NCBI GenBank assembly: GCA_019454765.1
Contig: JACFNR010000020.1
Span: 1-42,503, forward strand
DNA from: Trueperaceae bacterium
Lineage (GTDB): Bacteria > Deinococcota > Deinococci > Deinococcales > Trueperaceae
DNA: 42,503 nt
Reading direction: 5' to 3'
Position 1 is the first letter of the stretch, and every line of letters starts with the position of its first letter. The notes under the pieces are model-generated. The model ran no database searches. It was not told the origin of the DNA and saw nothing but the letters and a program-made list of their open reading frames with translations. Positions 41,398-42,503 of this stretch are shown one piece after another. The position numbers were made by a program, and so were the translations under genes.

Positions 41398-41646
41398 ATG
41401 CTAGAGCAGAGTCACTCTCACTTCCTCGCCTCGCAAGAACGAGCACGCGCGTTACGCGAACACGCCGCCAACGTGGCCGTGGTGCGCGCCATCCGCGCCG
41501 AGAAGCGGCGCGCCGCCATCGCGGCCATCCTGCGGACCCTGACCGCCGAGCTGCAGGAACTCGAGCGGAGGACGGACACCGCCTGGCGCGCCCGGCACGA
41601 GGAGCGGGCCGCTCACTCGCGCGGGCGGCTCCAGCAGGTCCGCTGA
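41398..41646 (+). CDS. Small ORF 3, 82 residues, helical coiled-coil-like protein
   Basis: ATG at 41398 behind GGGAGGG. The protein is almost wholly helical and highly charged (ALREHAANVAVVRAIRAEKR, then LTAELQELERRTDTAWRARH), with heptad-like spacing that suggests a coiled coil or helical hairpin. Third-position GC is high through the middle, as in real genes of this window, while the first 18 codons use rarer A/T-ending codons, a feature of true 5' ends. No family is recognised. It is the last of three small ORFs behind the promoter at 40846, and ends 70 nt before the convergent DUF411 gene. Confidence 0.65.
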   Translation: MLEQSHSHFLASQERARALREHAANVAVVRAIRAEKRRAAIAAILRTLTAELQELERRTDTAWRARHEERAAHSRGRLQQVR

Positions 41647-41716
41647 TACCGCGCTAGGTGGCCGCGAGCGACGGCCGAGCGTGCATGTGCCCGGCCGTCT
41701 CGCGACGCCGCCGACG

Positions 41717-42220
41717 TCACAGCGTCATGTAGGGGCTCAGCCGGCCGCCCTTGAGGGCGAGCACCTCGAACGGGGCGCTCTTCTCGCCCGGCATGCCGGG
41801 CGTGCCGACGGGCATGCCCGGCAGCACCAGGCCGTCGATGGCGGGCCGCTCGGCGAGCAGCCGCTCGAGGGCCTCGAGCGGTACGTGCCCCTCGACCACG
41901 TAGCCCGCCAACTCGAACGTGTGGCACGAGTACCCGGCGACGGGGATCGCGTGCCGGCGCTTGGCCGCGGCCAGGGCGGCGTCGCCGTCGACGAGGCGCA
42001 CCACCGCGCCGGCCGCTCTCAGGGCCTCGGCGTACTCGGTGCAGCAGCCGCAGGTGGGGCTCTTGTGGAGCACGACGTGTTGCCCGGCGAGGTGGGTGGC
42101 TGCGACCGCCGACCCGGCGGCCTGCGCGGCGGTGGGGGCCGCGGCGCGGCGCGCGACGGTGGCCGCCAGGGCGGCCACCGTCGCGACCACGAGGAGCAGC
42201 GTGACGACACGGCGTTGCAT
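41717..42220 (-). CDS. DUF411 metal-binding protein
   Basis: A 167-residue exported protein. Seen: an N-terminal signal or anchor helix (VTLLLVVATVAALAATV), then the DUF411 core with SPTCGCC (Cys57, Cys59, Cys60), the GYSCHTFEL Cys/His pair, VEGHVPLEAL, and the methionine-rich LPGMPVGTPGMPGEK. This family includes CopG-like periplasmic proteins associated with copper resistance, where the Cys and Met residues bind metal. No other copper gene is in the window. Start at the ATG 42218-42220; the ribosome site is weak. Confidence 0.9.
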   Translation of the reverse strand: MQRRVVTLLLVVATVAALAATVARRAAAPTAAQAAGSAVAATHLAGQHVVLHKSPTCGCCTEYAEALRAAGAVVRLVDGDAALAAAKRRHAIPVAGYSCHTFELAGYVVEGHVPLEALERLLAERPAIDGLVLPGMPVGTPGMPGEKSAPFEVLALKGGRLSPYMTL

Positions 42221-42288
42221 GGCGCCACGCTAGCGGCACCCCGGCGGGACAGATGTCCCGACCGCTCCGACCGCCCGACCGCGCGTGG

Positions 42289-42294
42289 TGTAAT
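42289..42294 (+). promoter_or_regulatory. Extended -10 box TGgTGTAAT 6 nt before the DUF4870 start
   Basis: TGTAAT with an upstream TG (42286-42287) lies 6 nt before the ATG at 42301, and no Shine-Dalgarno is present. This fits a leaderless transcript. Divergent from the DUF411 gene across an 80-nt gap. Confidence 0.45.
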
Positions 42295-42300
42295 CGCGCC

Positions 42301-42503
42301 ATGGACGAGCGCAACGACGCCGCGGCGTTGGCCGCCCGCGACTGGGCGATGGTGGCCCACCTATCGGCCCTGGTGGGCCTCCTCGGCAACGGCATCGGCT
42401 TCGTGTTGGGGCCCCTGGTGGTGTGGCTCTGGAAGCGGGACGACCACGAGTACATCCGCGAGCAGGCGCTCGAGGCCCTCAACTTCCAGATCACGATGTT
42501 CAT
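42301..42503 (+). CDS. DUF4870 membrane protein (partial, runs off the window)
   Basis: The first 67 codons are present. Seen: DWAMVAHLSALVGLLGNGIG, GPLVVWLWKRDDHEYIREQA and EALNFQI, the conserved N-terminal pattern of DUF4870 (Tic20-like) small membrane proteins, which are usually about 110-130 residues with three to four TMs. The C-terminal part lies beyond the window. Function is unknown in bacteria. Confidence 0.9.
   Translation, partial: MDERNDAAALAARDWAMVAHLSALVGLLGNGIGFVLGPLVVWLWKRDDHEYIREQALEALNFQITMF

Noticed and set aside
41043-41657. A 204-codon frame through the small-ORF cluster
   Set aside because: Ala/Arg/Pro low-complexity composition, no ribosome site at its ATG, and it overlaps two better-supported small ORFs.

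Overview
The window is a very GC-rich (about 70% or more by eye), densely coded bacterial chromosome segment with no mobile element, CRISPR array, rRNA or tRNA that I could recognise. Gene content points to a free-living heterotroph: three ABC importers, a tripartite tricarboxylate transporter (TTT), an MFS carrier, several glycosidases and peptidases, and TetR and RpiR regulators. A bacterial deoxyhypusine-synthase homologue, an N-succinylamino-acid-racemase-like enolase-superfamily protein and several -10 boxes lying 6-8 nt before start codons would fit Deinococcota (perhaps the Trueperales). That placement is an inference and is not proven by the sequence.

Layout. 1-4953 (minus): DUF2249 protein, MFS carrier, FAD monooxygenase, VOC ring-cleaving dioxygenase and a phospholipase/carboxylesterase; the last two resemble an MhqO/MhqD quinone-detoxification pair. 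5060-8754 (minus): sugar ABC importer (binding protein plus two permeases, no ATPase) ending in a HAD phosphatase, with a clear promoter at 8875-8904. 8978-10630: zinc metallopeptidase and a divergent tyrosine-phosphatase-like protein. 10691-16493 (plus): TetR regulator, a small leader ORF, an RND/MMPL exporter, a LolA-like periplasmic protein, a DUF1302-like barrel and a TPR protein. Matching operators (CTGGAAC-N4-GTTCCAG) stand before the TetR gene and before the exporter. 16652-20193 (plus): dipeptide-type ABC importer without ATPases. 20213-22646 (minus): a GH31 sulfoquinovosidase with its sulfonate-recognition residues intact, and a 57-residue membrane protein. 22808-25933 (plus): tctC-tctB-tctA with a 15-bp minisatellite between tctB and tctA. 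25951-26319 (minus): a Gdx/SugE guanidinium exporter directly behind a guanidine-III riboswitch.

26408-36239 is one divergent catabolic locus. An N-acylamino-acid racemase-like enzyme and an RpiR regulator read left. A second peptide-type ABC importer, a serine beta-lactamase-fold hydrolase, an M81 metallopeptidase and a GH172 (DUF2961) protein read right. A promoter and a perfect inverted repeat lie in the shared control region. I infer an uptake-and-breakdown system for unusual (D-amino-acid, N-acylated or glycosylated) peptides.

36343-42503 holds a deoxyhypusine-synthase-like enzyme, a subtilase lipoprotein, a small barrel protein, a B3/B4-domain protein, an unusual cluster of three small ORFs behind a strong promoter (40846-41646), a DUF411 metal-binding protein and the start of a DUF4870 membrane protein. 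The best candidates for something undescribed are the small-ORF cluster, the TetR/RND locus with its operator-bearing leader ORF, and the RpiR catabolic locus.
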